From Emticicia aquatica (GTDB lineage Bacteria; Bacteroidota; Bacteroidia; Cytophagales; Spirosomataceae): 64,000 nucleotides of DNA. The position numbers were made by a program, and so were the translations under genes. Within the stretch, counting starts at the first letter, position 1; the number at the start of each line of letters is the position of its first letter. This document shows positions 9,787-17,500 of the stretch, piece after piece. The notes under the pieces are model-generated. The model saw only the letters and a list, made by a program, of their open reading frames with translations. It made no database searches and was not told the origin of the DNA. Where the stretch lies: positions 62,001 through 126,000 of the forward strand of contig NZ_CAKLPY010000002.1 of assembly GCF_923079645.1 (NCBI RefSeq), given 5' to 3'.

Positions 9787-9794
9787 CAAAATTA
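9787..9794 (-). promoter_or_regulatory. Predicted -7 element of the LytTR/receptor operon
   Basis: The minus strand reads TAATTTTG, a match to TAnnTTTG, about 65 bases before the regulator start. No clear -33 element. Confidence 0.45.
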
Positions 9795-9996
9795 CAGAGA
9801 ACAAATTAGAATACAGGCATTTTGATGTTTTGAGTAAGTTTTTCATAAAAAGTATCGAAGAAACTTAGCTTTCAATTAGAAAAGAAAAAATCTTCAAGAT
9901 GAAATGTTAGTTTTGAGCAGGAATACATTGTGTGCAAAACTTGACAGTTAGTGTTTTTTAAAAGTGATTTATTTACTAGAAATACTGAAACTTTCG

Positions 9997-10004
9997 TATG
10001 TTTG
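9997..10004 (+). promoter_or_regulatory. Predicted -7 element of the HD hydrolase gene
   Basis: TATGTTTG matches the Bacteroidota TAnnTTTG element and lies 48 bases before the start codon. Confidence 0.45.
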
Positions 10005-10052
10005 AGGGTTTGAGAACAATTTATAAGCATCACTTTCAAAATTAAAGAAACA

Positions 10053-10652
10053 ATGCAAACTGATAATTTATTAAAACAAGTAAACTTTATAAAAGAAATT
10101 GATAAACTGAAGTATATTCAACGAAAAACTAGACTATTTAATAGCGACAGACACGAAAACGACGCAGAACACAGTTGGCATTTAGCTATGATGACGATTG
10201 TTTTGGCAGAACATTCAGACAAACCAATTGATGTTCTTAAAGTTTTGAAAATGGTTTTAATTCACGATATTGTTGAGATTGATGCAGGCGATACTTTTAT
10301 ATACGATTCTCAAAAAAACCACACAAATACAGCCGAAGAACTTATTGCTGCAAAACGAATATTTGGGCTTCTACCAACAGAACAAGCAGAAGAGTTTATT
10401 GCAATTTGGCAAGAATTTGAAGACGGAATTACAGACGAAGCAAAATTTGCTAAATCAATGGATAGATTTGAACCATTACTTCAAAATACGTCCAACAATG
10501 GCGGAACATGGAAAGAGTTTAATGTACCTTATCAAAAAGTTTATGAAAAGAAAAGTGCAATTAAAAAAGGGTCAAGCAGTATTTGGGAGTATGCAAAAAA
10601 ACTACTTAACGAAAGTGTTAATAAAGGCATTCTTTTGAAAGAAACTAGTTGA
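10053..10652 (+). CDS. HD-domain hydrolase (YfbR/HDDC2-like)
   Basis: A 199-residue soluble protein of the HD superfamily. Metal-binding residues are visible in order: His of RHENDAEHSWH (around residues 34-43), the HD pair in LIHDIVEIDAGD near residue 75, and a later aspartate in KSMDRFEP. This pattern (AEHSWH plus HDIVE.DAGD) is that of the 5'-deoxynucleotidase YfbR and human HDDC2 group, so release of phosphate from nucleoside monophosphates is likely; the exact substrate is inferred. It is a single gene. A second open frame inside it is an artefact of base composition. Confidence 0.85.
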   Translation: MQTDNLLKQVNFIKEIDKLKYIQRKTRLFNSDRHENDAEHSWHLAMMTIVLAEHSDKPIDVLKVLKMVLIHDIVEIDAGDTFIYDSQKNHTNTAEELIAAKRIFGLLPTEQAEEFIAIWQEFEDGITDEAKFAKSMDRFEPLLQNTSNNGGTWKEFNVPYQKVYEKKSAIKKGSSSIWEYAKKLLNESVNKGILLKETS

Positions 10653-10659
10653 CCGTAAT

Positions 10660-10679
10660 AACTTTTATTAACAAAAGTT
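10660..10679 (+). terminator. Weak possible terminator after the HD gene
   Basis: AACTTTT and AAAAGTT form a 7-bp stem with a 6-nt loop, followed by TTTTG. The stem is short and AT-rich. Confidence 0.3.
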
Positions 10680-10732
10680 TTGTTTTAGTTGATTTGATGT
10701 GCTTTGTGCTTCGATTGAATTTTTCGCAACTC

Positions 10733-11050
10733 TCACTTCTTCAATTTTATAACTGCTCCCAAAGTATTTGCCGAAAAAACAAGGGTATCAGATTTGTAGC
10801 CTATTTTTTCAAAAATTAAGGTTACACTGGAGCAATTTCGTCCTCCATCAATATCAGTAAATTTAAAACTCCCTACAGAATCGGTCTTGATGCTGTTGTA
10901 TGATTCGCTTTTTTTGTAAATCACCACATCCGATAAAACTTGCATTTTTTGAGCGTCATAAACTATTCCTTCAACTTTTTGCAGACAGTCGCAACTCTGC
11001 ATAAAAAGCATAACACTCCCCAAAAACAAGCAATATTTTAAGTATATCAT
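10733..11050 (-). CDS. Small lipoprotein with carboxypeptidase-regulatory-like fold
   Basis: From the start at 11050 (MIYLKYCLFLG) the product has about 105 residues, with a lipoprotein signal ending LFMQSC, so Cys20 would be lipidated. A longer frame to 11074 is possible but would lengthen the n-region. The mature part, with GIVYDAQKMQVLSDVVIYKK, TDSVGSFKFTDI and FEKIGYKSDTLVF, reads as a single Ig-like carboxypeptidase-regulatory repeat, common on Bacteroidota surface proteins. It is an orphan gene divergent from the CotH gene. Its binding partner is unknown. Confidence 0.65.
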   Translation of the reverse strand: MIYLKYCLFLGSVMLFMQSCDCLQKVEGIVYDAQKMQVLSDVVIYKKSESYNSIKTDSVGSFKFTDIDGGRNCSSVTLIFEKIGYKSDTLVFSANTLGAVIKLKK

Positions 11051-11276
11051 GCAAAATGAGTACGTGGTTTTCATGGGAAATTTAGTTTTAACAATGAAAT
11101 CTTAAAGCAAAATACACAAAAAAATAGCAGGTTGTTTCTTTTAATATACACAAATCGTACGTTTTTCGACACTTTGACACGAATTTGTTAAGGTGTTCGT
11201 CTTTTGGAATGTGAAGTAAATGTTAATTTTTCATTAAAATTTCAACTAATCAAAAGACAAACCTAAAACACTAATC

Positions 11277-12830
11277 ATGAAATCAAAGATTCTATTTTTT
11301 ACGGCTATTTCGCTCGTAAGCCTTACAATTTCGTGTAATAAGCTAAATGATACTGAAACTGTTGACCCGATTCATGCAGGTTTAACAGATTGGACAGAAG
11401 CGACTCACGGAAAAACCGACCCCAACTACGATATGGTTTTTCCGCAAGATAAAATCAACACACTCGAAATTACTTTGACATCAGAAAATTGGGCAGCCAT
11501 CAGAGCCGATATGGTGACTAAAGCAGGAAATGATTTTGGGGTTGGCGGAAATCAAGCGGGTGGTGGCCAAGCGGGTGGCGGAGGTGCTACATTACCAACT
11601 GGCGGTCAGATGGGTGGCGGTACACCACCAACTGGTATTAATGTTGATAGCCTAAGAGCAGCAATGGGTGGAAATCCGCCAACTGGTGGAGGTGGTGCCG
11701 CTGGTGGTGGTGGAGCTTTGGATATAATTCCCGGTGACCCCATTTACGTACCATCATCGGTTAAATTTAATGGTAAAGAATGGTATAAAGTTGGTTTCCG
11801 TCTGAAAGGAAATTCGAGTTTATCACAAGCTTGGAGTGCTGGTATTTATAAATTACCTTTCAAATTACAGTTTGACGAATTTGAAGATACAAACCCTGAA
11901 ATTACAGATCAACGTTTTTATGGCTTCAAAGAGTTTTCTATGTCTCCTGGGCAGGGTGATGCTTCCTTGATGCGTGATAAAGTTGTGGCTGATTTGTTTC
12001 GTTCGGCGGGAGTTCCAGCGGCACGTACATCATTCTATAAAATATACATTAACTTTGGCGATGGTCTGAAATACTGCGGTGTTTATACAATGGTAGAAGT
12101 TATTGATGATACAATGATTAAAGACCAATTTGGTGAGGACAAAGGCAATATTTATAAGCCAGAATCAACTTTCCAAAGTTTCTTACAAACCAATTTTGAA
12201 AAGAAAAACAATGAAGATGCCGCCGACTGGAGCGATGTACAAGCGATTATTACGGCTCTGAATGCGACAAATCGTACATCAAATGCGGCGGCATGGCGTA
12301 CAAACCTCGAAAAAACATTCAACGTTGACCATTTCTTGAAAGTTTTGGCTATCAATAATACAATCGTCAACTGGGATGCTTACGGAGCAATGGCTCATAA
12401 TTATTATTTATACACGCCTAGCAATACCAAAAAAGTCACTTGGATTCCGTGGGATTTTAATCTCTCAATGACCTCTTCAAATGCAGCTGGAAATACAACT
12501 CAACAAGGAGGTGGAGGTGGTATGAGAGGCGTTTCACTCGAAATGACCGAAGTTGCTGCCAGTTGGCCTTTAATCAGGTATTTAGCCGATGACGCAACGT
12601 ATTACGCAAAATATAAGTCTTATGTAAAAGATTTCAATGACAATTATTTTACATCTGCCAAAATGAATGCGATTTTTGATAAGAACTATAACTTGATTTC
12701 ATCATCAGTCATGCAAGAAGTAGCTCCTTATTCTTACCTATCAAATACGGCCACTTTCACAAGTGCCATTACACAACTCAAAGCCCACGTCGTGACACGT
12801 AATCAGGCGGTTGCTACATTTTTGAAGTAA
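11277..12830 (+). CDS. CotH-family protein kinase-like lipoprotein
   Basis: A 517-residue protein with a lipoprotein signal ending LTISC. CotH proteins are atypical protein kinases first studied on Bacillus spore coats. The family core is recognisable: NTLEITLTSENW near the N-terminus, FRLKGNSSLSQAW, KLPFKLQFDEF, FYGFKEFSMSPG, SLMRDKV, GVYTMVEVID, GNIYKPES, NWDAYGAMAHNYYLY and WIPWDFNLSM. A glycine/proline-rich stretch of about 65 residues (roughly 83-148) interrupts the N-terminal part, and a short GGGGGM loop follows later. It is exported and membrane-anchored. It starts a block continuing with a VTC polymerase, a DUF4956 membrane protein and a DUF2490 barrel, suggesting a shared role in a phosphate-rich surface polymer; that is inference. 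Confidence 0.88.
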   Translation: MKSKILFFTAISLVSLTISCNKLNDTETVDPIHAGLTDWTEATHGKTDPNYDMVFPQDKINTLEITLTSENWAAIRADMVTKAGNDFGVGGNQAGGGQAGGGGATLPTGGQMGGGTPPTGINVDSLRAAMGGNPPTGGGGAAGGGGALDIIPGDPIYVPSSVKFNGKEWYKVGFRLKGNSSLSQAWSAGIYKLPFKLQFDEFEDTNPEITDQRFYGFKEFSMSPGQGDASLMRDKVVADLFRSAGVPAARTSFYKIYINFGDGLKYCGVYTMVEVIDDTMIKDQFGEDKGNIYKPESTFQSFLQTNFEKKNNEDAADWSDVQAIITALNATNRTSNAAAWRTNLEKTFNVDHFLKVLAINNTIVNWDAYGAMAHNYYLYTPSNTKKVTWIPWDFNLSMTSSNAAGNTTQQGGGGGMRGVSLEMTEVAASWPLIRYLADDATYYAKYKSYVKDFNDNYFTSAKMNAIFDKNYNLISSSVMQEVAPYSYLSNTATFTSAITQLKAHVVTRNQAVATFLK

Positions 12831-12839
12831 AAATCGTTA

Positions 12840-12886
12840 TTTGGAGAGAGTTGAAAGTATCAAACAAACTATTAATTCTCTCCAAA
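12840..12886 (+). terminator. Likely terminator after the CotH gene
   Basis: TTTGGAGAGA pairs with TCTCTCCAAA, and five further base pairs including wobbles extend inward. It begins 10 bases after the CotH stop. No T run follows, so it may slow rather than fully stop transcription into the VTC gene. Confidence 0.5.
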
Positions 12887-13001
12887 CAATCAAATCTATC
12901 AGTCTTAAGGTAGTTTTATTTTATGTGTAAAATTTTGTAACGATATTGCTAAGCTAATTAAAACGCTTAGAAAGCATCATTTGTAACAATCTATTAATAA
13001 T

Positions 13002-13475
13002 ATGAAAATTTTCATTTTGTTCTTAATGCCTTTTTGCCTCTTGGCACAATCAAAAAAAGATATTCGTAAGAATGGTGTCAAAGGAATTACCGAAGTTGTT
13101 GTAGAATATGAAAACGGAAAAGAAGTTAGCCACAACGATGTTTCCAAGAAATTTGATAAAGAAGGTGAAGTAATTTTGGAGGTCAACTACGACAAAAACG
13201 GAGCATTGAAAGACAAAACCACTACCAAATTCAACAAAGATGGTGATAAAATAGAAGAACTCATTTCTGATGCATCAGGTAAACAAATCAGTCATTTTAT
13301 TTATAAATACAATGCTGACGGCGAAAAATCTGAAGAAATCAAATATGATGCAAAAAATGCTATTATTAGTCGTTCCGTTTACGTAATCAATGGAAAAGGA
13401 TTGAAAACCGAAAAAAAAACCTACGATGCGAAAGGGAAGTTGATTCAGACTAAAAAATATATTTATGAGTTTTAA
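13002..13475 (+). CDS. Small exported protein with DKNG/YDAKG-type repeats
   Basis: A 157-residue protein with a signal peptide (MKIFILFLMPFCLLAQS). The mature part is made of short repeats of about 20 residues built around acidic-Gly turns: YENGKEV, YDKNGALKD, FNKDGDKIE, YNADGEKSE, YDAKNAIIS, YDAKGKLIQ. Such repeats resemble MORN/YD-like beta-hairpin units found in many Bacteroidota exported proteins. No catalytic motif is seen. It lies inside the CotH-VTC block, 30 bases upstream of the VTC gene on the same strand, and may be co-transcribed with it. I do not recognise a specific family. Confidence 0.7.
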   Translation: MKIFILFLMPFCLLAQSKKDIRKNGVKGITEVVVEYENGKEVSHNDVSKKFDKEGEVILEVNYDKNGALKDKTTTKFNKDGDKIEELISDASGKQISHFIYKYNADGEKSEEIKYDAKNAIISRSVYVINGKGLKTEKKTYDAKGKLIQTKKYIYEF

Positions 13476-13505
13476 AAAACAGTTCATAAAAAGGAATACC
13501 TGACC

Positions 13506-14306
13506 ATGACTAAGAATATTTTTTTCGATAAAATTCAAGAAGAAGTCAAGCTGTTTGAGCCAATTACTTTGGCCGAAATGGAAGGGGTAAAACTAATGGA
13601 TAGAATGGACGTAAAATATCTGATTCCAATCAATTTTTTGCCCGCAATATTGGCTGATGCCAAGCAACATTACAAACTATTAGAGATTGATAATCAGCGA
13701 ATTTGCCCGTATCAAACACTCTATTATGATACCGAAGATTTAAGACTTTATCATCAACATCAAGTAGGTAAGCAAAATCGTTATAAAGTGCGTTCACGTA
13801 ATTATGTTGGGTCTAATTTGCAGTTTTTTGAAGTAAAATTCAAGAATAATCACGGTCGAACCATCAAAAAACGCATCAAAACTAATGGTATCAATGAGCC
13901 ATATTTGCATGATGATAGTTCAGCTTTTTTGAGCAAAATCAGTCCACTCGACCCCGAAAATTTGCAAGGAGTGATGTGGGTAAATTATAGCAGGCTCACA
14001 CTCGTCAGCAAGCATAGTCCCGAACGCCTCACGATTGATTTGGAACTTACCTTCAAGAATGATGCGAAAGAAATACAATATGCCCAAATAGCAATTGCCG
14101 AAATTAAGCAAGAAAAAGTTGGTGCATCTCCTATATTGGATATTCTAAAAAAACACCAATTAAAATCAGGGTCAATAAGCAAATATTGCTTCGGAATCAT
14201 CAGTCTTTTTGAAGGCATCAAACAAAATAATTTCAAGAAACACCTAAAAAGAATTTCTAAAACATTACACCAATATGAATCTTTTACAGCAAACGCTATC
14301 GCCTGA
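13506..14306 (+). CDS. VTC-domain polyphosphate polymerase
   Basis: A 266-residue cytosolic protein of the VTC group within the CYTH/triphosphate-tunnel fold. Basic residues that would line the tunnel appear in the expected order: MDVKYLIP near residue 34, QNRYKVRSRNYV near 95, FFEVKFKNNHGRTIKKR near 110-125, NYSRLTLVSKHSPERLTIDLEL near 160-180, and IAEIKQEK near 200. In yeast, Vtc4 makes polyphosphate from ATP; bacterial homologues usually sit beside CotH and DUF4956 genes as here. Product and substrate here are inferred from the family. Its last 32 bases overlap the start of the DUF4956 gene, which indicates translational coupling. Confidence 0.88.
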   Translation: MTKNIFFDKIQEEVKLFEPITLAEMEGVKLMDRMDVKYLIPINFLPAILADAKQHYKLLEIDNQRICPYQTLYYDTEDLRLYHQHQVGKQNRYKVRSRNYVGSNLQFFEVKFKNNHGRTIKKRIKTNGINEPYLHDDSSAFLSKISPLDPENLQGVMWVNYSRLTLVSKHSPERLTIDLELTFKNDAKEIQYAQIAIAEIKQEKVGASPILDILKKHQLKSGSISKYCFGIISLFEGIKQNNFKKHLKRISKTLHQYESFTANAIA

Positions 14307-14910
14307 TAGCCTACAAACTGTCCAAGCAGCTTCTTTCGAGTTATTCGACAAACTTTCGAGCAAATTTTTCATCCGTTTATTCATTGATTTAGCCTCTGTT
14401 TTTGTATTAATTCGATTAATTTTCTACAAAAACTACAAGAAAGCTGACCAATATCTCACATTTTTCGCTTTCAACTTGGTTATTTTCTTGATAACTTATT
14501 TGCTCAATAAAGTTGAGATGTCGATGGGGGCTGCTTTTGGTTTGTTTGCCGTTTTCTCAATGCTTCGTTATCGTACAGAAAGCATTTCGACCAAAGATAT
14601 GACTTATCTTTTTTTGGTGATTGCCATTGGTTTACTTTCTGCCATCAGCAAAGGTGGGTGGGACGAACTAGCTCTGTTAAATGGCATCATTTTATTGGCA
14701 ACTTTCTTACTTGAGAGCAATTGGCTCATCAAAAAAGAGTTTACCAAAAATATAATTTACGATAATATCAATTTAATTACGCCCGAAAAACGTGAAGAAT
14801 TATTAGTAGATTTAAAAAAACGTACGGGCTTTAATATTCATCGAGTGGAAATTCAAGAAATAGATTTCTTGAAAGATGCTACCCGAATGACTATTTATTT
14901 TTATGAATAA
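14275..14910 (+). CDS. DUF4956 integral membrane protein
   Basis: A 211-residue inner-membrane protein. Hydrophobic segments lie at about residues 33-52, 63-82, 86-103, 112-128 and 134-152. The stretch between the third and fourth, FAVFSMLRYRTESISTKDMTYLF, carries the family signature, and a soluble domain of about 55 residues follows. The function is unknown. The gene overlaps the end of the VTC polymerase gene by 32 bases, which argues that the two products act together; a role as membrane partner or exporter of the polymer is inference. Confidence 0.87.
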   Translation: MNLLQQTLSPDSLQTVQAASFELFDKLSSKFFIRLFIDLASVFVLIRLIFYKNYKKADQYLTFFAFNLVIFLITYLLNKVEMSMGAAFGLFAVFSMLRYRTESISTKDMTYLFLVIAIGLLSAISKGGWDELALLNGIILLATFLLESNWLIKKEFTKNIIYDNINLITPEKREELLVDLKKRTGFNIHRVEIQEIDFLKDATRMTIYFYE

Positions 14911-14973
14911 AAGTACGGCGAGTTTTCCACCCGTCCGAAACACAAAAACTAAAAATCAAGAACTGTTTCCTTT

Positions 14974-15633
14974 ATGAAAAAATACCTCAAATTAATCACT
15001 TTACTATTTGTTTCGCTAGCTACACAAGCACAAAAATCTGAAGTTGACTTACAAACCCGTACCTCGGTTTCACTAAATCTTAATTTGAAAAAAGGTTGGC
15101 AAATTGGCACAGAATACCGAGTAAAATTCAACGAAAATTCAAGCAATTATCGTGGTTCGTATTTGTATCTAGAGGTTGACAAAAAACTCAACAAGTATTT
15201 GAGTGCTGGCGTTGCCTATCGTTTTGGTTCGGTTGAAGGTGATAATTTTCACCGATTTTCAGGCAATATTGAAGGAAAATACAAATTTGATAAATTTACT
15301 TTTTCACTCCGAGAAACCTATCAGTCTCAAAAACAAACATTTATTGGAGATGATGAAGGAACCGCCGAAAATTATTTAAGAACCCGACTTGGAGTAAAAT
15401 ATGCTATTACAAAAAAATTAGATTTTGGTATTTCGACTGAGCCTTTTATGCACAAAAATGATGGTGTTTTCGAGACAGATTTTTGGAGAAATCGTGCGGG
15501 CTTAAGTTATGAATATATGAAAAACAAAAGTGTTAATCTGTATTATATTTGGCAACCTGACGTCAATAAAAAGTATCCCGACACTAAAAATATTATTGGT
15601 ATCAATTTTATTTTTGGAATAAAAACTAAGTAA
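14974..15633 (+). CDS. DUF2490 outer-membrane beta-barrel protein
   Basis: A 219-residue protein with a signal peptide (MKKYLKLITLLFVSLATQAQ). The remainder is made of alternating amphipathic strands separated by turns, with DUF2490 hallmarks such as LNLKKGWQIGTEYR, LYLEVDKKLNKYL, GVAYRFG and the final strand IIGINFIFGIKTK. It should form a small outer-membrane barrel of about ten strands. It follows DUF4956 by 63 bases on the same strand and is the last gene of the CotH-VTC block, supplying the outer-membrane part of that set. Confidence 0.85.
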   Translation: MKKYLKLITLLFVSLATQAQKSEVDLQTRTSVSLNLNLKKGWQIGTEYRVKFNENSSNYRGSYLYLEVDKKLNKYLSAGVAYRFGSVEGDNFHRFSGNIEGKYKFDKFTFSLRETYQSQKQTFIGDDEGTAENYLRTRLGVKYAITKKLDFGISTEPFMHKNDGVFETDFWRNRAGLSYEYMKNKSVNLYYIWQPDVNKKYPDTKNIIGINFIFGIKTK

Positions 15634-15645
15634 ATGCTTAATTGT

Positions 15646-15676
15646 GGCACACTTCGTTTAACTAATAAAGTGTGTC
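15646..15676 (+). terminator. Possible terminator closing the CotH-VTC block
   Basis: GGCACACTT pairs with AAGTGTGTC (one wobble) around a 13-nt loop, 12 bases after the DUF2490 stop. No T run follows. Confidence 0.4.
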
Positions 15677-15701
15677 AGGATTAGTTTAATATTCAAAATT
15701 T

Positions 15702-16217
15702 ATGTCTAAAAAGAACCTTGAAGTTTGGCTACGTGGACCTTTACCCGAAGTACCCCCTCTCTTACAACCCGTAACTCATGCACTGCTGCAAGCCCAAGAA
15801 GAATTGAATGAATATCTAAACGATTTTCCCGATTATTTACTTTGGCAACGCCCAGCAGGTGTGGCTTCAGTAGCTTTTCATTTGCAGCATCTTACAGGTG
15901 TACTTGACCGCATATTTACTTACGCACGTGGCGAATCATTGACCGAAAAACAAATGCAATCTTTGCAAACAGAAGGTATCGAAAACCCTAAAATCACGGT
16001 TCAACAGCTCGTAGAAGCTTTCAATCAGCAAGTAGAGGAAGCCATTGTTCAACTTAAAAATACAGATGAAAGTATTTTAACAGAGGTCAGAGGCGTTGGG
16101 AGAGCCAAAATACCTTCGACAGTTATCGGGCTGCTTTTTCATGCTGCCGAACATACAACTCGTCATTTAGGTCAATTATTGGTTACTTCAAAAGTGGTAA
16201 AGTTGGTAGTTGATTAA
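15702..16217 (+). CDS. DinB-superfamily protein
   Basis: A 171-residue four-helix-bundle protein of the DinB/YfiT group. Three histidines that would bind a metal are visible: FHLQHLTG near residue 66-69, HAAEHTTRH near 147-155. Members include thiol transferases and many uncharacterised enzymes; the reaction here is unknown. It has no signal peptide. The 3' end overlaps by 35 bases the 3' end of a gene on the other strand. Confidence 0.85.
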   Translation: MSKKNLEVWLRGPLPEVPPLLQPVTHALLQAQEELNEYLNDFPDYLLWQRPAGVASVAFHLQHLTGVLDRIFTYARGESLTEKQMQSLQTEGIENPKITVQQLVEAFNQQVEEAIVQLKNTDESILTEVRGVGRAKIPSTVIGLLFHAAEHTTRHLGQLLVTSKVVKLVVD

Positions 16218-16572
16218 TCAACTTGATTGCATTTTTCCTATCGTCTAAAAGTAATTTTTCATGAATATTCTGAACGATTGCTTTAGATTTTTTCTTATTC
16301 ATAAAATTAGTCAAAGAATTTTCTACTGCATACAAAAGTCCGTTTATCTGCACCACATCTGCATCCATCAAAACGGCCGCTCGTAAATGGCTAATATTTG
16401 TTTCTAATACAATATTTTTGTTGGTTTCGTTAGCATTTTCTGACCAAAAAGTAGTATTAATTGCATTATCATTTGATTCTCCGTTTAAGGCATAATAACA
16501 AATGATAAGCATAAAAGTCACTAATGAAATCAGATTATGAAAATGATTAGGCCGAGAAATAGTTGTTTGCAT
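16183..16572 (-). CDS. Hypothetical single-pass membrane protein
   Basis: A 129-residue product with one hydrophobic segment at about residues 14-30 (LISLVTFMLIICYYAL), then a soluble, mostly helical periplasmic part rich in Asn and Lys. No family is recognised. Its end overlaps the end of the DinB gene by 35 bases. The reading frame is intact and is not a simple mirror of DinB for most of its length, since 90% of it lies outside DinB. It is probably real but unproven. Confidence 0.55.
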   Translation of the reverse strand: MQTTISRPNHFHNLISLVTFMLIICYYALNGESNDNAINTTFWSENANETNKNIVLETNISHLRAAVLMDADVVQINGLLYAVENSLTNFMNKKKSKAIVQNIHEKLLLDDRKNAIKLINQLPTLPLLK

Positions 16573-16794
16573 TGTGTTTTTTTTACAAAATTCAACATTA
16601 ATTATTAGCTATTTTTTATGTAAATGTTAAATAAAAGTAAAGTTTTCAACAGAAATTAGGAATGATGTAAGTCTATTTTTGTCAGCGAAAAAAGTAAATA
16701 TCTTAAAACACTTCTTAATTTCTTAACATTGGCACAATATTTAGTTCATAAAATTGAACGACCTTTGTGTCAGTAAAATAAATATTAAAGTAAA

Positions 16795-16983
16795 ATGATT
16801 AAGAGTGCATTTAAGTTAAATCAAACACACTGGAGATATTCAGTGAAAACCACAAGCGGGCTTAGTGAAGAACGTTTGTATGAAGAAGCCGACGAAGATT
16901 TGTACGGAGATGCTTTTGAAAGCGATGATTTTGATGAGGTTTTCGACGATAGTTTTGTCGATAACTTCTCCATTGCCGCTTAA
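16795..16983 (+). CDS. Small acidic hypothetical protein
   Basis: A 62-residue protein with a basic first third and a very acidic second half (runs such as EEADEDLYGD, DDFDEVFDDSF). No signal peptide or membrane segment. A sequence GACCTTTG, one base off the Bacteroidota -7 element, lies about 35 bases upstream, and a strong terminator follows, so it forms its own transcription unit. Function unknown; no modification enzyme gene is nearby. Confidence 0.6.
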   Translation: MIKSAFKLNQTHWRYSVKTTSGLSEERLYEEADEDLYGDAFESDDFDEVFDDSFVDNFSIAA

Positions 16984-17114
16984 TTTCACAACGATTTTGT
17001 AGATATTATCATATAGTTTTGTTTAGGTTAGTAATCAAAGAATCGGCAGAGGAATTTTTCTCTGCTATATTTTCGGTTCATCTAAACTCATTTTACGAAC
17101 ATTCACTCAAAAAA

Positions 17115-17142
17115 AAGCCCGTCAAATTGTTTTGACGGGCTT
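17115..17142. terminator. Bidirectional terminator
   Basis: AAGCCCGTCAAA pairs perfectly with TTTGACGGGCTT around a 4-nt loop, preceded by an A run and lying 7 bases from the stop of the opposite-strand gene. It mainly serves the minus-strand gene (T run on that strand). Confidence 0.85.
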
Positions 17143-17148
17143 CGTTAT

Positions 17149-17358
17149 TTAGACGCTAATTTGATGCTGAGTTTTACGGAATGTTCGGTTAAGAATTCCT
17201 CGATAAATGCTTCCAAATCTTTCGTAACACCATTTTTTCAATTCTCTAATTTCACGAAAAGATAAGGACTTAATGCCTTTTTTTAATTCTTTTTCAAACA
17301 AACCACTCTCAAAACTGACTTTTTCTAAAATCAGTTTTACGTATTCAATCATTTTCAT
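17149..17358 (-). CDS. Small conserved-type hypothetical protein
   Basis: A 69-residue helical, basic protein (MKMIEYVKLILEKVSF..., then REIRELKKWCYERFG). Short proteins of this kind are widespread in Cytophagales next to housekeeping genes, to my recollection, but no function is assigned. It lies downstream of ispH on the same strand with 142 bases between them, and ends in a strong hairpin. Confidence 0.65.
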   Translation of the reverse strand: MKMIEYVKLILEKVSFESGLFEKELKKGIKSLSFREIRELKKWCYERFGSIYRGILNRTFRKTQHQISV

Positions 17359-17500
17359 GGAAAATTAACTTTTATATTTATAATTATGGATTTTAGTAAA
17401 ACCAATGTAAATCTAAAAAGAAAAAATCATATTTTCCAAATAGCAAATAACTATTTATTTACATCATTTCTATCCTCCTTAAATCCAATCGGATTCTCAA

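Larger units (their letters stand above)
9722..10052. other. Intergenic region between divergent genes
   Basis: These 331 bases separate the divergent LytTR and HD genes. They hold a predicted promoter for each direction (9787-9794 and 9997-10004). I see no RNA gene, no repeat and no convincing small reading frame in the rest. Confidence 0.6.

Noticed and set aside
10270-10638. A 122-residue frame within the HD hydrolase gene
   Set aside because: Shifted frame of a well-supported gene; Gln/Lys-rich translation typical of AT-rich codon shadows.
11520-11730. Gly-coding triplet run as a tandem repeat or minisatellite
   Set aside because: The units differ in length and sequence; it is better explained as protein low complexity.
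16795-16983. Acidic 62-residue protein as a RiPP precursor
   Set aside because: No maturation enzyme, transporter or leader-peptidase gene is nearby.
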